From NCBI GenBank assembly GCA_964462295.1, contig CAYWXH010000035.1:1-15498 (forward strand): a stretch of DNA of 15,498 nucleotides, in the 5' to 3' direction. The position numbers were made by a program, and so were the translations under genes. Positions within the stretch are counted from its first letter, which is position 1, and each line of letters opens with the position of its first letter. Below the pieces are notes generated by a model, which saw only the letters and a program-made list of their open reading frames with translations, had not been told where the DNA came from and ran no database searches. Origin of the DNA: JALVIU01 sp964462295 (GTDB taxonomy: Bacteria; Atribacterota; JALVIU01). Positions 1 through 7,633 of the stretch are shown piece by piece.

Positions 1-54
1 ATTCTCTGTTATTATCTTCCTAAAATCAGCATAACCAATAGGTAGATATTTCAT
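1..54 (-). CDS. N-terminus of an AAA-ATPase-like / PD-(D/E)XK (DUF1703-type) protein, cut by window edge
   Basis: Reading leftward, an ATG at 54-52 opens a frame that stays open to the window edge. It gives 18 residues beginning MKYLPIGYADF and ending in ITEN. A GAGGT ribosome site (complement of 61-65) sits six bases upstream of the ATG, which supports a real start. The pattern of a basic N-terminus, then LPIG, a two-residue gap, DFRKI and an E-N pair is how many members of the AAA-ATPase-like family with a C-terminal PD-(D/E)XK nuclease-like domain begin (known of the family from memory). Only the extreme N-terminus is visible, with no Walker or nuclease motif, so the family call is an inference. 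The gene is divergent from the EAL-HDOD gene, and their promoter elements appear to overlap. Confidence 0.6.
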   Translation of the reverse strand, partial: MKYLPIGYADFRKIITEN

Positions 55-93
55 AAGTTCACCTCAAAAAAATTTTTCGTGTCGTACTTTTTT

Positions 94-122
94 ATTTTAA
101 CATAAATTTGACAGATTATGAA
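94..122 (-). promoter_or_regulatory. possible promoter of the leftward edge gene
   Basis: On the minus strand, TTCATA (122-117) and TAAAAT (99-94) are separated by 17 bases. This matches the consensus at 4/6 and 5/6. It would give a leader of roughly 30-35 bases before the ATG at 54. It overlaps the rightward promoter at 108-136, so the two could compete for polymerase. The region is very AT-rich, so chance matches are possible. Confidence 0.35.
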
Positions 123-136
123 CACTGATATATAAT
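108..136 (+). promoter_or_regulatory. perfect consensus promoter of the EAL-HDOD gene, leaderless geometry
   Basis: TTGACA (108-113), a 17-base spacer and TATAAT (131-136) match the sigma70 consensus at every position. The expected transcription start, about seven bases after the -10 hexamer, falls at 142-144. The ATG begins at 143, so the mRNA should have essentially no leader and no Shine-Dalgarno site. The sequence between the -10 and the ATG (tttagac) contains no ribosome site. Confidence 0.85.
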
Positions 137-142
137 TTAGAC

Positions 143-1375
143 ATGTCAGAAATTTTCCTTGCACGTCAACCTATTTTTACAAAAAATGAAAAAACATATG
201 GATATGAGCTACTTTTCCGCTCCGGGCTGGAAAATGTATATACAGGAGAGGATTCAGTAACTTCTACTTTACATGTTTTAACAGCTGCTTTTACCTCTTT
301 TCATATAGAAGAGGTAGTAAATTATAAAAAGGCATTTATAAATTTTCCTGAGAAGCTCTTAATTGATGCTACTCCAAAGCTTTTTCCAAAAGATATACTT
401 ATAGTTGAAGTCCTTGAGGATGTGGAGCCTACTAATGAGGTAATAGAATCCTTGAAAGAGTTAAAAAATGAAGGATATCTTATTGCACTGGATGATTTTG
501 TATATAGGGAGGGACTCCTACCCCTTGTAGAACTTGCAGATATTATAAAGGTTGATTTTTTCTTGACAAAAGGAGAGGGGAGGGGTATAGTTATTGAAGA
601 ACTTCTTAGCGCCAATCCTCATCTTTCTTTCCTTGCAGAAAAGGTAGAAACACGAGAAGAGTTTGAACAGGGAAAAAAATTTGGATATAAGTACTTTCAA
701 GGTTATTTTTTTACAAAACCCGTAATAATCTCCACTCACGATGTCCCTGCATATAAGGTAACCTATCTTAGACTTTTAAAAGAGGTAAGGAATGAAAATC
801 TCGACTTTAATAAAATAGAAGAGATTATAAAAACTGATGCATCTTTGCCGTATAAATTATTAAAGTACATTAATTCTGCACATTTTGCCCTAAAAAATGA
901 GATAAAATCCTTAAAACAAGCATTAGTTTTATTAGGAATAGAGGGGATAAGAAAGTGGCTTACAGTAGTACTTTTAGGAAATTTAAGTGAAGATAAACCA
1001 GAAGAGATAGCGGCTCTTTCCCTTTTGCGTGCAAGATTTTGTGAATTATTGAGTGAAAAAATAGGTATCGGTAAAGATCGCTTAGGAGAGGCCTTCTTAG
1101 TCGGTCTTTTTTCTATGATAGATGTAATGGTGGGAAGACCTAAAAGCGAAGTTTTGGAGGATATTACCCTTCCTCAAGATGTGAAAGATGCCCTTTTAGG
1201 TAGACCTAATATCTTTAAGGATATTCTAGATCTTGTTATGGCATGGGAAGAGGTAAAAGAAGAGGATATAATTTATTATTCAGAGAAGTTTAAGATAAGA
1301 AGAGAGATTATAGATGGCCTTTATTGGGAGGCCCTTCGATGGGCCACTGAAATTTTTATGCCCAAAGATAATTAA
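143..1375 (+). CDS. EAL-HDOD (YuxH-type) signal transduction protein
   Basis: A 410-residue cytoplasmic protein with an EAL-type domain at about 1-200 and an HDOD domain at about 205-390; it has no GGDEF domain or membrane segment. The N-terminal LARQPIF is typical of the family. The EAL tripeptide is ELL in GYELLFR (E21). Asn67, Glu89, the D117-D118 pair, Lys136, the AEKVET segment (165-170) and the FQGY segment (185-188) correspond to ligand and metal positions of active c-di-GMP phosphodiesterases. However, the usual DFGxGxSSL loop is replaced by DFVYREGLLPL. Activity is therefore uncertain, and a sensor or adaptor role is possible. HDOD domains resemble HD-GYP folds without the metal-binding HD residues. 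The start fits the family length, which makes the transcript leaderless. The acyl-CoA synthetase follows after 78 bases. Confidence 0.9.
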   Translation: MSEIFLARQPIFTKNEKTYGYELLFRSGLENVYTGEDSVTSTLHVLTAAFTSFHIEEVVNYKKAFINFPEKLLIDATPKLFPKDILIVEVLEDVEPTNEVIESLKELKNEGYLIALDDFVYREGLLPLVELADIIKVDFFLTKGEGRGIVIEELLSANPHLSFLAEKVETREEFEQGKKFGYKYFQGYFFTKPVIISTHDVPAYKVTYLRLLKEVRNENLDFNKIEEIIKTDASLPYKLLKYINSAHFALKNEIKSLKQALVLLGIEGIRKWLTVVLLGNLSEDKPEEIAALSLLRARFCELLSEKIGIGKDRLGEAFLVGLFSMIDVMVGRPKSEVLEDITLPQDVKDALLGRPNIFKDILDLVMAWEEVKEEDIIYYSEKFKIRREIIDGLYWEALRWATEIFMPKDN

Positions 1376-1377
1376 TA

Positions 1378-1406
1378 TTGACAGAATAAAATTTTTCTGA
1401 TACTCT
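1378..1406 (+). promoter_or_regulatory. possible promoter of the acyl-CoA synthetase gene
   Basis: A perfect TTGACA (1378-1383) begins three bases after the EAL-HDOD stop. It is followed, after 17 bases, by a poor -10 (TACTCT, 1401-1406). The leader would be about 40 bases. The -35 is strong and the -10 weak, so this may be activator-dependent or fortuitous. Confidence 0.35.
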
Positions 1407-1453
1407 AAATCTACATTAATAAATTTCACAAATTACAGGGAGTGTGAATTTTT

Positions 1454-3220
1454 ATGGAGAGTTTTTCAAGAAGTTCGCTAAAAAAAGAATTAAATATAAA
1501 GACTTTTAAGGATTTTGTGCTGAAAGTTTTACCCAGATATAAAGATAGAAAGGCACTTAGTATAGATAAGGAAGATCTCAGTATTTCTTATACTTATAAA
1601 GAGCTTATAGATAATATAATTTCTCTCTCATACGCCCTTTTAGATTTAGGTTTCAAAAGAGGGGATAAGATTTCGATTCTTTCAGAATCACGACCCAGAT
1701 GGGGAATTTCATACTTTGCCATTACCTCTTTAGGTATAACAGCTGTTCCTATAGATATATACTTAAAACCTAAAGAGATGGCTTATATGCTTAACCATTC
1801 AGAAGCAAAGGCTATATTTGTCTCATCGGGATTGTTGAATAAATTTAATGAAATAAAAAGTGAACTTTCCAATATTGAATATGTTTTTACCTTAGATAAG
1901 GTAGAAGAGGATGGGCATATTTTTATAGATAATTTAATAGAGAAGGGTAGAAGGTTAAGAAAAGATGATCTTGGGGATTCCAAATTTGCAAATGCCGAAG
2001 TAGATGAGGAAGATGTAGCATCACTTCTTTATACATCGGGAACTACAGGGGTTTCAAAAGGCGTAATGCTTACACATAGAAATATTCTTTCCGATGTAGA
2101 TGCTGTATATCAGGAATTTAATTTTTCGGAGAAAGACCGAGCTGTCTCTGTCCTACCCCTTCATCATTCCTATGAGTTCACAGCAGGACTTGTTACGCTT
2201 TTGTACTGTGGTTTAGGCATAACTTACGCAGGCTCTCTTGCGCCACAGATCCTTATAAATACCTTTAGGAAAGTAAGACCTACAGTAGTACTTGTTGTAC
2301 CACTCCTTGTGGAAAAACTATATAAAGGTGTATGGAGAGAGATAAAGAAAAAGGGAAAAACAGCATATTATATTATGCAAACTTTAAATAGTTTATCTAT
2401 ATTCTTTTGTAAATATTTGAAGTTACCTATAGGAAGATACTTGTTTAGAAGTATTGTGGAGAAATTAGGCCTCACAGAGCTTAGATTTTTTATATCTGGA
2501 GGTGGTCCACTTAGTAAACCCCTTATATCTGGTTATAGGAATTTTGGTATAGAGATACTCCAAGGATATGGTCTAACAGAGACATCCCCTATTACAAATG
2601 TAAATCTTGAATGGAAAAATAAGATTGGTTCAGTGGGGCCTGCAATCCCTGGTGTTGAGGTAAAGATTTCCAATCCTGACAATGAAGGAAAGGGCGAAAT
2701 CATCATAAAAGGTCCAGTTGTAATGAAAGGGTATTATAAAAATGAAGAGGCGACCAAAGAGGTGCTAAGAGATGGCTGGCTTTATACAGGTGACTCTGGT
2801 TATTTAGATAAAGATGGTTTTTTATATATCACAGGAAGACTAAAAAGTATGATCGTAACAAAGGGGGGTAAAAATATCTTCCCTGAAGAGATAGAGCTTG
2901 TTCTTTCTCAAAGTCCCTATATTGCAGAGGTATTAGTTGTTGGTCGATATGATCCCTCTAAAAGGGATGAAGTGCCTTATGCTATTATCTATCCAAACTA
3001 TGAAGAACTTGAACTTATAGCAAAAGAGAAAGGTTTTGAATTGACAGATGAAAAGATAAAAGAGATATTAAAAAAAGAGATACAGGAACTATCCAGAGAA
3101 CTTGCAGATTATAAGAGGGTAAAAGACTTTGAATTACGAAAAGAAGAGTTTCCAAAAACTTCTACACGGAAGATAAAGAGATATCTCTTCCAAGAGGAGA
3201 GGCATATACAAAAAAGGTAA
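1454..3220 (+). CDS. long-chain fatty acid-CoA ligase (AMP-forming)
   Basis: A 588-residue member of the ANL adenylating superfamily. It activates a fatty acid with ATP to an acyl-AMP, then transfers it to coenzyme A; it is cytosolic or loosely membrane-associated. Visible motifs in order: the phosphate-binding loop YTSGTTGVSKGVMLTHRN (193-210); SGGGPL (348-353); GYGLTETSP (371-379); the hinge region YTGDSGYLDKDGFLYITGR (444-462); and the C-terminal PKTSTRKIKRYL (567-578). In the last, Lys573 is the likely adenylation lysine, although the usual Gly before it is Arg. Length is normal for FadD/FAA1-like enzymes. An in-frame TGA lies just upstream (1445-1447), so ATG 1454 is the first possible start; the GGAG at 1439-1442 is rather far away. 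The chain length of the substrate cannot be read from sequence. It ends seven bases from a convergent gene. Confidence 0.92.
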   Translation: MESFSRSSLKKELNIKTFKDFVLKVLPRYKDRKALSIDKEDLSISYTYKELIDNIISLSYALLDLGFKRGDKISILSESRPRWGISYFAITSLGITAVPIDIYLKPKEMAYMLNHSEAKAIFVSSGLLNKFNEIKSELSNIEYVFTLDKVEEDGHIFIDNLIEKGRRLRKDDLGDSKFANAEVDEEDVASLLYTSGTTGVSKGVMLTHRNILSDVDAVYQEFNFSEKDRAVSVLPLHHSYEFTAGLVTLLYCGLGITYAGSLAPQILINTFRKVRPTVVLVVPLLVEKLYKGVWREIKKKGKTAYYIMQTLNSLSIFFCKYLKLPIGRYLFRSIVEKLGLTELRFFISGGGPLSKPLISGYRNFGIEILQGYGLTETSPITNVNLEWKNKIGSVGPAIPGVEVKISNPDNEGKGEIIIKGPVVMKGYYKNEEATKEVLRDGWLYTGDSGYLDKDGFLYITGRLKSMIVTKGGKNIFPEEIELVLSQSPYIAEVLVVGRYDPSKRDEVPYAIIYPNYEELELIAKEKGFELTDEKIKEILKKEIQELSRELADYKRVKDFELRKEEFPKTSTRKIKRYLFQEERHIQKR

Positions 3221-3227
3221 TAAATGG

Positions 3228-4274
3228 TTATACGCCCTTTCCTAAATATTTTTTGCTTACAAGTTTTAAAAATATAAGGCCACCTATAAGCATTATAAGA
3301 TTGGATAGTATGAAAAATTTGTAATTTATATATTCTACTCCCATGGCGTATCTTAGATTTTGTGCAACATAGGTAAGGGGAAAGATATAAGAAAATATCC
3401 TTACTCCTTTGGGTAAGAAATTTATAGGAAAATATATACCTGAGAAGAAAAGCATAATGGTAAACAAAATACTACCTACATTTGATGCAGTATTGGCCTC
3501 TTTAAAGAGTAGAACAATTAATGCCCCAAACCCACTCATAGATAATCCTGAAATCAGTAAGCTCAAGGTAAAAAGTATCAGATTAACAGAAAATTCTAGG
3601 TGAAATAAAAGGGCCGAAGCAAGATATATAAAATATGAAGTAAATACCCCTATGAGTAATCTCCCCAAGATTATACCACTCATAAATGAAAGAGGATTCA
3701 TAGGTGTAACAGAGAACCTCTTTAAGATTCCCAGTTTTCTGTATCTAGAGAAGGCCTCTATAATGGAAAACATCCCTACAGAAAGTATGGACATCGAGAT
3801 AACTCCGGGAATAATATATCCCAAAGAAGATGTATGGACCTTTCCTATCCTTATATTATAGGTTTTTATTGAAAATAATTTTACTGTTTTATGTCTATAT
3901 CCCTCGTGTTTTGTAATAATGCTATCTATCATACTTTTTACGATAGGAGTATTTTTAAGATCTCCACTGTTGTAATAAAAAGTAAAAGCCCCTTTTTCTA
4001 TCTTGATACCTATATCTAATCTTTTCTTCTGTATATCCTCCTTTAAATTGGAAAGATCTTTATAAATTTTATATTCACAAGATAGATCTTCTAATGTTTT
4101 TATAAGGGAGGCCTGGGTATGGGGATAGATACCCACTTTAAATACTTTGGTCTCTTCCTCTCCAAAGATAAAACCAAAAAGTATTAAGAATAGTATGGGA
4201 GTAAGAATAGCCCCCAAAAGTGCCCCTTTATTTCTAAAGAAGATCTTTAAAAAATAGATAAACACTGCCTTCAT
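3228..4274 (-). CDS. ABC-2 type exporter permease, second subunit
   Basis: A 348-residue integral membrane protein. It has one transmembrane helix near 17-38, an extracytoplasmic domain to about 148, then five hydrophobic segments (about 151-175, 198-222, 228-256, 262-288, 317-338). This is the ABC2_membrane_3 layout. The cytosolic segment LGILKRFSVTPMNP (181-194) matches one in the preceding permease, so the two are paralogues that probably form a heterodimer. An upstream in-frame ATG at 4334 would add 20 residues inside the preceding gene. I prefer ATG 4274-4272 because it has an AGGAGA ribosome site and overlaps the upstream TGA in an ATGA junction, which suggests translational coupling. 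The substrate is not identifiable; drugs, lipids, peptides and sodium are all known for relatives. Confidence 0.88.
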   Translation of the reverse strand: MKAVFIYFLKIFFRNKGALLGAILTPILFLILFGFIFGEEETKVFKVGIYPHTQASLIKTLEDLSCEYKIYKDLSNLKEDIQKKRLDIGIKIEKGAFTFYYNSGDLKNTPIVKSMIDSIITKHEGYRHKTVKLFSIKTYNIRIGKVHTSSLGYIIPGVISMSILSVGMFSIIEAFSRYRKLGILKRFSVTPMNPLSFMSGIILGRLLIGVFTSYFIYLASALLFHLEFSVNLILFTLSLLISGLSMSGFGALIVLLFKEANTASNVGSILFTIMLFFSGIYFPINFLPKGVRIFSYIFPLTYVAQNLRYAMGVEYINYKFFILSNLIMLIGGLIFLKLVSKKYLGKGV

Positions 4275-5434
4275 TTTTTCTCTCCTAGCCAGGAAAATTT
4301 GGATATTACAAATATAAATAAGATTCCTATCCATATAAGGGGCATAGTAAAAGAAAGATAAGATGGATAGGGTGAGGGGATAAGACCCATTTTATCTCTT
4401 ATACCCGAAGATATGTATGTTAGGGGATTTATAAGGACAAACCAACGTATTATCCATGGGGCATTATCTACGGCAAAGTAAAGACCCCCTAAGAATTGAA
4501 GTGGAAAGAAAACAGCATTTCCCAATATGTTTGCAGTTTGAGGTGTGTTTGCAATAGTGGCTATTGCAAACCCTATACTATAGGATAGTGAAAATGTCAA
4601 AAGTGCATATAGAATTATAAAAGGGGAAAATACATTTATTCCTACCTTTATAATGTATTTCGAAAATAGGGCAAAAATTATATATTGAATGGCTACTATA
4701 AAGAAAGAAGAAAATAGGTTTCCTAAAAACAAAACAGAAGGGGTAATGGGTGTTACAAAAAATCTCTTTAATATACCTGTTTCTCTATAAAGTGTGATTT
4801 TTAATGGTATACTAAATGCACCAAGGGTTATAATAGCCATAAGTAATAGCCCAGGGAAGAGGTAATCTTTGTAAGAGAATTTTTTGCGTGTATTAGGAGA
4901 TATCCCTTCTATCTCGTAGTTTATAGGTTTAAACTGTTTTATAAAGGGAGTAATATCGACTCTAAAGGCCCCGAGTATGAAATTTTTAAGACTATAATAT
5001 TTTATATATTGTAAGGTTAAGGATAGTGTAAAGTTTATTTTATTAAAGATACCCTCTATTACTTTTTTTGCAAGGTCAGAGGACTTACGTTCTTTTGTAT
5101 AGTAGATTTTTATATCTTTATCTACAAGAATAACTACATCTACCTTTCCTCTTTTGAGATACGAGAGCCCCTCTTTTAAATCTTTTATAGGAGTTTTTTC
5201 AAATATAGAGAGCTTTGTAAAGATACCTTTTATAAATTTGTCATAAATTGTCTCTTCCCCAATGAGTGCATAGCGAAAACTTATACTATTTTCTTCTTGA
5301 TTTATGGCACCACCTACAGTTAGGTTTAAGACAAAAAATAGAAGTAAAGGAAAGAGAAAGACCCAAATAATGGTTTCTTTTTCCCGTATCTCACTTAAGA
5401 ATTCTAAGAGAAAATATCCGAAAAGTTTTTTCAT
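4271..5434 (-). CDS. ABC-2 type exporter permease, first subunit
   Basis: A 387-residue membrane protein with the same plan as the following gene: one helix near 22-42, an external domain of about 145 residues, then five hydrophobic segments (about 191-211, 234-256, 268-296, 302-322, 360-380). The segment RETGILKRFFVTPITP (217-232) corresponds to RKLGILKRFSVTPMNP in its partner and probably contacts the ATPase. The start ATG (5434-5432) overlaps the ATPase stop by one base (TAATG). It ends in an ATGA overlap with the second permease. Tight coupling of all three genes implies a fixed ratio of ATPase, permease and permease. The exported substrate is unknown. Confidence 0.88.
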   Translation of the reverse strand: MKKLFGYFLLEFLSEIREKETIIWVFLFPLLLFFVLNLTVGGAINQEENSISFRYALIGEETIYDKFIKGIFTKLSIFEKTPIKDLKEGLSYLKRGKVDVVILVDKDIKIYYTKERKSSDLAKKVIEGIFNKINFTLSLTLQYIKYYSLKNFILGAFRVDITPFIKQFKPINYEIEGISPNTRKKFSYKDYLFPGLLLMAIITLGAFSIPLKITLYRETGILKRFFVTPITPSVLFLGNLFSSFFIVAIQYIIFALFSKYIIKVGINVFSPFIILYALLTFSLSYSIGFAIATIANTPQTANILGNAVFFPLQFLGGLYFAVDNAPWIIRWFVLINPLTYISSGIRDKMGLIPSPYPSYLSFTMPLIWIGILFIFVISKFSWLGEKK

Positions 5435-6339
5435 TAATCCCTTAAACTCCTACCGGTAAGCTCTAAAAATAGATCTTCGAGATTAGGCCTCCTTATGGAT
5501 ATATCACTTACTTCTATGCTTTTTTCTCGTGCCCATACAAATAGCCTCTCCATTGCCTGAGGGATATCTTTTACCTCTATTATGTAAGTATCTTCCTTTT
5601 GTTTTACATTATCAAAGGGGAGAACTAGATTTTTATTTTTGGAGAGTTTAAATTCTATCACACTCTCCTGTCCCATAGATGATATAAGAGAAGATGGAGA
5701 ACCTTTTGCTATAATATGTCCATGGTCTATTATATACACATAATCTGCAAGTCTCTCTGCCTCTTCCATGTAATGTGTGGTAAGAAATATGGTTTTTCCA
5801 TCTTCTTTTAATTTTTCTATAATATTCCATACATTGTGTCTGGCCTGTGGATCAAGGCCTGTTGTAGGTTCATCCAAAAATACGATCTCCGGATCATTTA
5901 CAAGAGCAAGTCCCAGTGCGACTCTTTGTTTTTGGCCACCTGAGAGATTTTTTATAAAACTATTCTTTTTATCTTCAATACTTACAAGTTCGAGGAGGTA
6001 CTCGATCGGTAGGTTTTTTTGGTAAAATGAGGAGAAAAAAGAAAAGGTCTCCCTTACGGTAAGTTGGTCTATAAGCCTTGTCTCCTGGAGAAGGACACCT
6101 ATCCGTTCTTTGATTTTGGGACCAATCTCTTCTGTTTCTTCCCCAAAATAGTAAATTTTACCTTCTGTATAACTTTTTAGACCCTCTAAGATTTCGATAG
6201 TAGTGGTCTTTCCAGCCCCATTTGGCCCCAAAAAGGCAAAAACTTCTCCGTATCTTACCGAAAAAGATATGCCATCTACGGCTTTTACATCTTTGTAGTA
6301 TTTCCTCAAGTTTTCTACTTTAATGACTTCTCTAATCAT
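5434..6339 (-). CDS. ABC-2 type exporter ATP-binding protein
   Basis: A 301-residue cytosolic ATPase that powers the two permeases encoded after it. Motifs in order: Walker A GPNGAGKT (38-45), Q-loop Gln85, signature LSGGQ (132-136), Walker B IVFLDEP (152-158) and the switch histidine in TTHYMEEAERLAD (187-199, His189). The tail after about 225 ends in RRPNLEDLFLELTGRSLRD, typical of CcmA/NatA/DrrA-type exporter ATPases. These serve drug, polysaccharide, sodium or lipid export, so the family alone does not tell the substrate. An AAGGT ribosome site lies about eight bases before the ATG. The gene is first in its operon, behind a perfect consensus promoter, and is divergent from galactokinase. 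Confidence 0.93.
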   Translation of the reverse strand: MIREVIKVENLRKYYKDVKAVDGISFSVRYGEVFAFLGPNGAGKTTTIEILEGLKSYTEGKIYYFGEETEEIGPKIKERIGVLLQETRLIDQLTVRETFSFFSSFYQKNLPIEYLLELVSIEDKKNSFIKNLSGGQKQRVALGLALVNDPEIVFLDEPTTGLDPQARHNVWNIIEKLKEDGKTIFLTTHYMEEAERLADYVYIIDHGHIIAKGSPSSLISSMGQESVIEFKLSKNKNLVLPFDNVKQKEDTYIIEVKDIPQAMERLFVWAREKSIEVSDISIRRPNLEDLFLELTGRSLRD

Positions 6340-6368
6340 TTTTTATACCTTATTTTTGTTTTAAAAAC

Positions 6369-6397
6369 ATTATAAAATTTTTAAAATACAATGTCAA
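6369..6397 (-). promoter_or_regulatory. perfect consensus promoter of the ABC-2 exporter operon
   Basis: On the minus strand, TTGACA (6397-6392), a 17-base spacer and TATAAT (6374-6369) are an exact consensus match. The predicted start near 6362 leaves about 22 bases of leader, which includes the AAGGT ribosome site. No operator-like inverted repeat overlaps it, so high constitutive expression is the simplest reading. Confidence 0.82.
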
Positions 6398-6425
6398 GAT
6401 TTGTTATTTTTATAATTTTTTGGGA

Positions 6426-6453
6426 TTGACTTCTGAGATAACTATATTACAAT
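6426..6453 (+). promoter_or_regulatory. promoter of the galactokinase operon
   Basis: TTGACT (6426-6431) and TACAAT (6448-6453) are 16 bases apart and match the consensus at 5/6 each. The predicted start near 6460 leaves a leader of about 25 bases ending in the AAAGGAGGG ribosome site. It lies back to back with the exporter promoter; their -35 boxes are about 28 bases apart. Confidence 0.65.
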
Positions 6454-6473
6454 AGTAGTTAGAATGTATTAAA

Positions 6474-6478
6474 GGAGG
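6474..6478 (+). promoter_or_regulatory. Shine-Dalgarno site that fixes the galK start
   Basis: GGAGG lies six bases before ATG 6485. The earlier in-frame GTG at 6479 directly abuts this site and cannot be the start. Confidence 0.8.
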
Positions 6479-6484
6479 GTGTAT

Positions 6485-7633
6485 ATGAAAATTGAAGTAT
6501 TACATAGAGAAGTTTATGAGAAGGGCCCAAGGTTTATAGTGCAGGCACCAGGTAGGGTAAATATAATAGGAGAACACACAGACTATAACGGGGGATATGC
6601 ATTACCTGTTGCTATAGATAGATATATAAAAGTTGCACTTTCACCGAGAAAGGACCCCCTTGTACGGGTATATTCTGGCAATTTTAATGAATCTGGTGAA
6701 TTTATGATAAGAGAGCTTACATCATCAAGAGAAGACCCTCTTTGGTTAAAGTATGTAAAAGGTGTTTTTTGGGTCCTTGAAGATGCAGGAATCCCTCTTT
6801 ATGGTGCAGATCTTACCCTCCTTGGTGATATTCCTATAGGTTCGGGACTTTCCTCATCTGCAGCCCTTACAGTTTCACTTATCTTTGCATTAATATCATA
6901 TGCGGATATTTCATATGATAAAGATCTGATACCTTATCTTGCCCAAAGGGTAGAAAATGAATATATAGGGGTAAATTGTGGGCTTATGGATCAGACTATT
7001 TCTGTTTTTGGGAAAAAGGATAAGGCGCTTTTTATAGATTTTAAAGATTTTAGTTTTTCTCATATACCTTTTGAATTAAAAGATAAGAGCCTTATGGTGT
7101 TTGATACAAAGGCAAAGAGGTCTTTGGCTACCTCTTTTTACAATAGGAGAAGAGAGGAGTGTGAAAAGGCCCTCTCCATTCTAAATAGCTGTCTCGGGAA
7201 GGATTATAGATACCTTGGAGAGATATCAAAAGAAGAGTTTCTCCTATGTAAGTCAAAGCTTTCAGAACCCCTTGATAGGCGGGCAGAGCATGTAATATTT
7301 GAAAATGATAGGGTAATAAAAGTGGTAGATTCTTTAAAAAGGGGAGATATAGTTTCAATGGGAAAGATTTTATTTGAGGCCCACGAGAGTCTTGCCAAAC
7401 TATATGAGGTGAGCTCTTTTGAGTTAGATACAGCCTTTTCTTTGGCAAGGGAGTTTGGTGTAGTAGGTGCAAGGATGACAGGTGCAGGATTTGGGGGCTG
7501 CACAATTAATATCATAGATATAGATAAAGAAGAGGGGTTTGTCTCATACATGAAGGATAAATATTTGAAGGCTACAGGGTTAGTACCTTCTATATATAAG
7601 GTGAAGGTGGTTGATGGTGCAAAAATTTTATAG
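6485..7633 (+). CDS. galK: galactokinase
   Basis: A 382-residue cytosolic GHMP kinase that phosphorylates alpha-D-galactose at C1 using ATP, the first step of the Leloir pathway. The galactokinase signature GRVNIIGEHTDYNGG (23-37) is intact, including Arg24 and the sugar-binding GEHTDYN. The ATP loop is PIGSGLSSSAAL (117-128). Asp169 in CGLMDQ is the expected catalytic base, and the third motif is GARMTGAGFGG (328-338). Length matches bacterial GalK. The start is ATG 6485, placed by the GGAGG six bases upstream. No galT, galE, galactosidase or sugar transporter lies beside it, so the rest of the pathway must be elsewhere. Its 3' end overlaps the next gene by 20 bases. A kinase for a related sugar cannot be excluded, but the HTDYN motif favours galactose. 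Confidence 0.94.
   Translation: MKIEVLHREVYEKGPRFIVQAPGRVNIIGEHTDYNGGYALPVAIDRYIKVALSPRKDPLVRVYSGNFNESGEFMIRELTSSREDPLWLKYVKGVFWVLEDAGIPLYGADLTLLGDIPIGSGLSSSAALTVSLIFALISYADISYDKDLIPYLAQRVENEYIGVNCGLMDQTISVFGKKDKALFIDFKDFSFSHIPFELKDKSLMVFDTKAKRSLATSFYNRRREECEKALSILNSCLGKDYRYLGEISKEEFLLCKSKLSEPLDRRAEHVIFENDRVIKVVDSLKRGDIVSMGKILFEAHESLAKLYEVSSFELDTAFSLAREFGVVGARMTGAGFGGCTINIIDIDKEEGFVSYMKDKYLKATGLVPSIYKVKVVDGAKIL

Noticed and set aside
1330..1350. GGCCC-ttcgat-GGGCC hairpin near the end of the EAL-HDOD gene as a terminator
   Set aside because: It lies 30 bases before the stop codon, and the T-run begins eight bases after the stem, so it does not have terminator form.
3409..3861. Rightward frames of 64-69 codons across the exporter permease gene
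   Set aside because: They are antisense shadows of a membrane protein gene, with no supporting start signals.
4274..4334. Upstream ATG giving the second exporter permease 20 extra residues
   Set aside because: It lies inside the preceding gene and lacks a ribosome site. The ATG at 4274 has AGGAGA and a coupled ATGA overlap.
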